Shown here one piece after another: positions 14,021-15,643 of a stretch of 15,643 nucleotides of DNA (the stretch's first letter is position 1; every line of letters starts with the position of its first letter). Made by a program: the position numbers and the translations under genes. The notes under the pieces are model-generated. The model saw only the letters and a program-made list of their open reading frames with translations, was not told the DNA's origin and made no database searches. Origin of the DNA: Flavobacteriales bacterium UBA1993 (GTDB taxonomy: Bacteria > Bacteroidota > Bacteroidia > Flavobacteriales_G > Salibacteraceae); NCBI GenBank assembly GCA_002336485.1, contig DDCZ01000050.1, forward strand, positions 1 to 15,643, written 5' to 3'.

Positions 14021-15547
14021 ATGGGTTTCCATAGCGCCCGAATCTCCTTGCAGTGTGAGAAGATAGATACCCTGCGACCAGGATGAGGCATCGATTAGAT
14101 ATAAATCTGATACGACATTGTCTTGATATAGCAACTTACCTTGAACGTCACGAGCTAATATCTGACCTTTAAATTTCGAGTTGAAAATCAGTTGTATTTC
14201 ATTGCCATTAACCCGAATGTCGTGCGTGATTGAAGCTTCTAAGTCTTCGATGGCTAAACCATCTACACTCACTGAGTTTGAAATACCTTCACAGCCAGTC
14301 GAGTCAGCGACCCGAAGATAAAAGGTTCCATTCGTAAGCGGCGTATGTTGCATACTATCCGCACCTACTATAAGTCCCGCACCAATCGAGTACCACTGAT
14401 AACTATTCCATGTAGAAAGAGGTGACAGCATACTTCCGTCGTAGGAAATTATCGGTGTTGGGCTCGGTATCAAAGTTACCGACGAAGCGCCGGAAGTGTC
14501 GTAAGATTGGCTAATGGAAACACGAACCTGATAGTTCCCGTCTAGTGTCGGTTTAAATGTGTTGGAATCTGCACTGGAAATGACAACTCCATTCCTTAAC
14601 CATGAATATTGATATTGACTCCCAGTAGGAGTAGCCGTCAGTTTCAATGAGTCTGAAGCGCAAACCTCAATAATCCCAGCTGGGTCAATCTCAGCCTCCA
14701 CAAACTCAACGTATAAAGTGTCAGAATTTCCATAGCAGAAATGACTATTTACCATACTTACAAAATAATCTCCGTCCTGTGAAACTTGAACAATATGCGA
14801 GTCAGCTCCGGCAATTATTCCGTTTTGCACACTGTGCCATTGGAAGGTGTCGGCGGCATAACCGGTACTGATCAGATCTTCAGTTAAGGTTAACGGACCT
14901 CCAGGACGTGAATGAGAGGTCAGTAAAAGCGTCGGAGATGTTCCGCTGTCACCGTTGAAGTAAATACGTACTTGATAAAATCCAGAGTCGCTTGCCCAGT
15001 GAAAATAGTTCGTGTCGTCAGGAATTGGCTGCCCATTAAACATCCATTGATAGGATTGTCCCACAACTTCATCTGTGTGTACAAAAAAGCTGTCTCCATC
15101 GCACTGAATGTGTTCACCTTCAGGATGAATTACCGCAGGAAGGTTCCCCGCCCCCGCCGCAACACTGAATTGATACATGCTGCTGTCGCCAAATGAAAAC
15201 GAAGTACATTGTGTTTGGCTACCCGCTAATCCACCGTAGTACATCGTGTAATCGACTGTTTGAACCCCAGGATTCAGAAGGCCCAGAAAAAATGTATCTG
15301 ATCCACTGCAAACTGTTTGAGCCAATCCTGAACAATGCGCGCCAAATAAGCTGTGCGTGCTGCCAACCGTCGAAATGCTTGAAGTTGTTACCCAGCAACC
15401 ACTTGTTGGCATTGAGGTGTTTACGACAATGCTAACGTTGTCATTGGTTGTAGGATTTGCGGGGACATGCGTAATACTCGTTATGCTTTGGCTTTGCCCA
15501 AACTGAAACATAGACAAGCAAAGGATAAGTATGGTAATTTGTTTCAA
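14003..15547 (-). CDS. T9SS-exported Ig/PKD-like repeat protein
   Basis: A 514-residue cell-surface or secreted protein. The signal peptide is MKQITILILCLSMFQFGQSQ (1-20). An N-terminal module (about 21-132, with six Cys) precedes four copies of a degenerate unit built on (Y/F)xW...G.(I/P)...(A/D)(D/T)S/N......GxYxVRV, at about 166-194, 235-265, 313-343 and 383-413, spaced about 70-78 residues like tandem Ig/PKD-type beta-sandwich domains. The end (443-514: IRVNGNEIQLIF, then LARDVQGKLLY, SQGIYLLTLQG and THKLFID) fits the type A C-terminal sorting domain of type IX secretion, which is removed or lipid-linked after outer-membrane passage. No catalytic motif is visible, so adhesion or matrix binding is the simplest guess. 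The start is TTG (15545-15547); an in-frame TAG at 15551-15553 rules out a longer form, and the next ATG (codon 13) would destroy the signal. Confidence 0.92.
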   Translation of the reverse strand: MKQITILILCLSMFQFGQSQSITSITHVPANPTTNDNVSIVVNTSMPTSGCWVTTSSISTVGSTHSLFGAHCSGLAQTVCSGSDTFFLGLLNPGVQTVDYTMYYGGLAGSQTQCTSFSFGDSSMYQFSVAAGAGNLPAVIHPEGEHIQCDGDSFFVHTDEVVGQSYQWMFNGQPIPDDTNYFHWASDSGFYQVRIYFNGDSGTSPTLLLTSHSRPGGPLTLTEDLISTGYAADTFQWHSVQNGIIAGADSHIVQVSQDGDYFVSMVNSHFCYGNSDTLYVEFVEAEIDPAGIIEVCASDSLKLTATPTGSQYQYSWLRNGVVISSADSNTFKPTLDGNYQVRVSISQSYDTSGASSVTLIPSPTPIISYDGSMLSPLSTWNSYQWYSIGAGLIVGADSMQHTPLTNGTFYLRVADSTGCEGISNSVSVDGLAIEDLEASITHDIRVNGNEIQLIFNSKFKGQILARDVQGKLLYQDNVVSDLYLIDASSWSQGIYLLTLQGDSGAMETHKLFID

Positions 15548-15551
15548 GCTC

Positions 15552-15559
15552 TAAAGATA
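15552..15559 (-). promoter_or_regulatory. Candidate -7 element directly before the T9SS protein start
   Basis: On the minus strand TATCTTTA (five of six fixed bases of TAnnTTTG) ends 4 nt before the TTG start at 15547, the same spacing as TAATTTTG before the small ORF at 4607. If real, the mRNA would be leaderless. No -33 TTG is seen at the right distance. Confidence 0.25.
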
Positions 15560-15643
15560 TCTATTCTTCAATAAATCCACGCCTGTTTTGATGTGGTATG
15601 GTAGAGCAAAAACGAAAAAAAATGACCCATTATTGAAAGTATT

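Noticed and set aside
15560..15643. Gene start or RNA element at the right edge of the window
   Set aside because: The stretch is A+T-rich and holds no ORF with a plausible product; only loose promoter-like words such as TACTTTCA on the minus strand were seen.

Overview
The window looks like chromosomal DNA of a Bacteroidota bacterium, most likely a marine or aquatic Flavobacteriales-type organism. The signs are a protein with a type IX secretion (T9SS) C-terminal sorting domain, several Sec or lipoprotein signal peptides with short lipoboxes, near absence of Shine-Dalgarno sequences, TAnnTTTG-like promoter elements, moderate G+C, and families typical of the phylum (DUF7009-like, the GreA/B-like small protein with the SSAGDKHE motif, NA37 nucleoid protein). 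No rRNA, tRNA, CRISPR array or insertion sequence was seen. No gene-free stretch exceeds 300 bases; the longest gaps are 417-611 and 10189-10358.

Region 1 (12-887, minus strand): a small secreted protein of unknown function, then the C-terminal stub of a tyrosine recombinase with its N-terminal two thirds missing. Region 2 (964-6779, minus strand, read from 6779 down): a compact cluster for a molybdenum enzyme. Its order is a polytopic membrane protein, a THEP1-type NTPase, MobA, FdhD, a DUF7009-like protein and a large FdhF/YdeP-type molybdopterin oxidoreductase. Four of the five junctions are overlaps or short gaps (4-nt ATGA overlap, 20-nt overlap, 74-nt gap, 1-nt TAGTG overlap). The 124-nt break upstream of fdhD carries a 10-bp direct repeat and a tiny opposite-strand ORF encoding one membrane helix. 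MobA supplies the guanine dinucleotide cofactor, FdhD sulfurates it, and the oxidoreductase uses it; the two upstream genes and the DUF7009-like protein are the uncharacterised members.

Region 3 (6818-9604): a GreA/B-like protein convergent with an FKBP-type lipoprotein isomerase, followed by the translational GTPase BipA/TypA starting at TTG. Region 4 (9637-12889): a small cysteine-containing lipoprotein convergent with bipA over a shared bidirectional terminator; divergently, a TPR signalling protein that ends in a histidine-kinase-like dimerisation helix lacking both the phosphoacceptor His and the ATPase domain; then an NA37/NdpA-type nucleoid-associated protein. Region 5 (12948-15547): a secreted C1 (bleomycin hydrolase-like) cysteine peptidase convergent with a T9SS-exported, Ig/PKD-like repeat protein, their stop codons overlapping inside a terminator hairpin.

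Two themes run through the window. Convergent gene ends are extremely compact (4-nt stop overlaps at 7267-7270 and 14003-14006, one shared hairpin at 9598-9625). Non-ATG starts are common (TTG for bipA, the TPR protein and the T9SS protein; GTG for the oxidoreductase, the membrane protein and probably the DUF7009-like protein).
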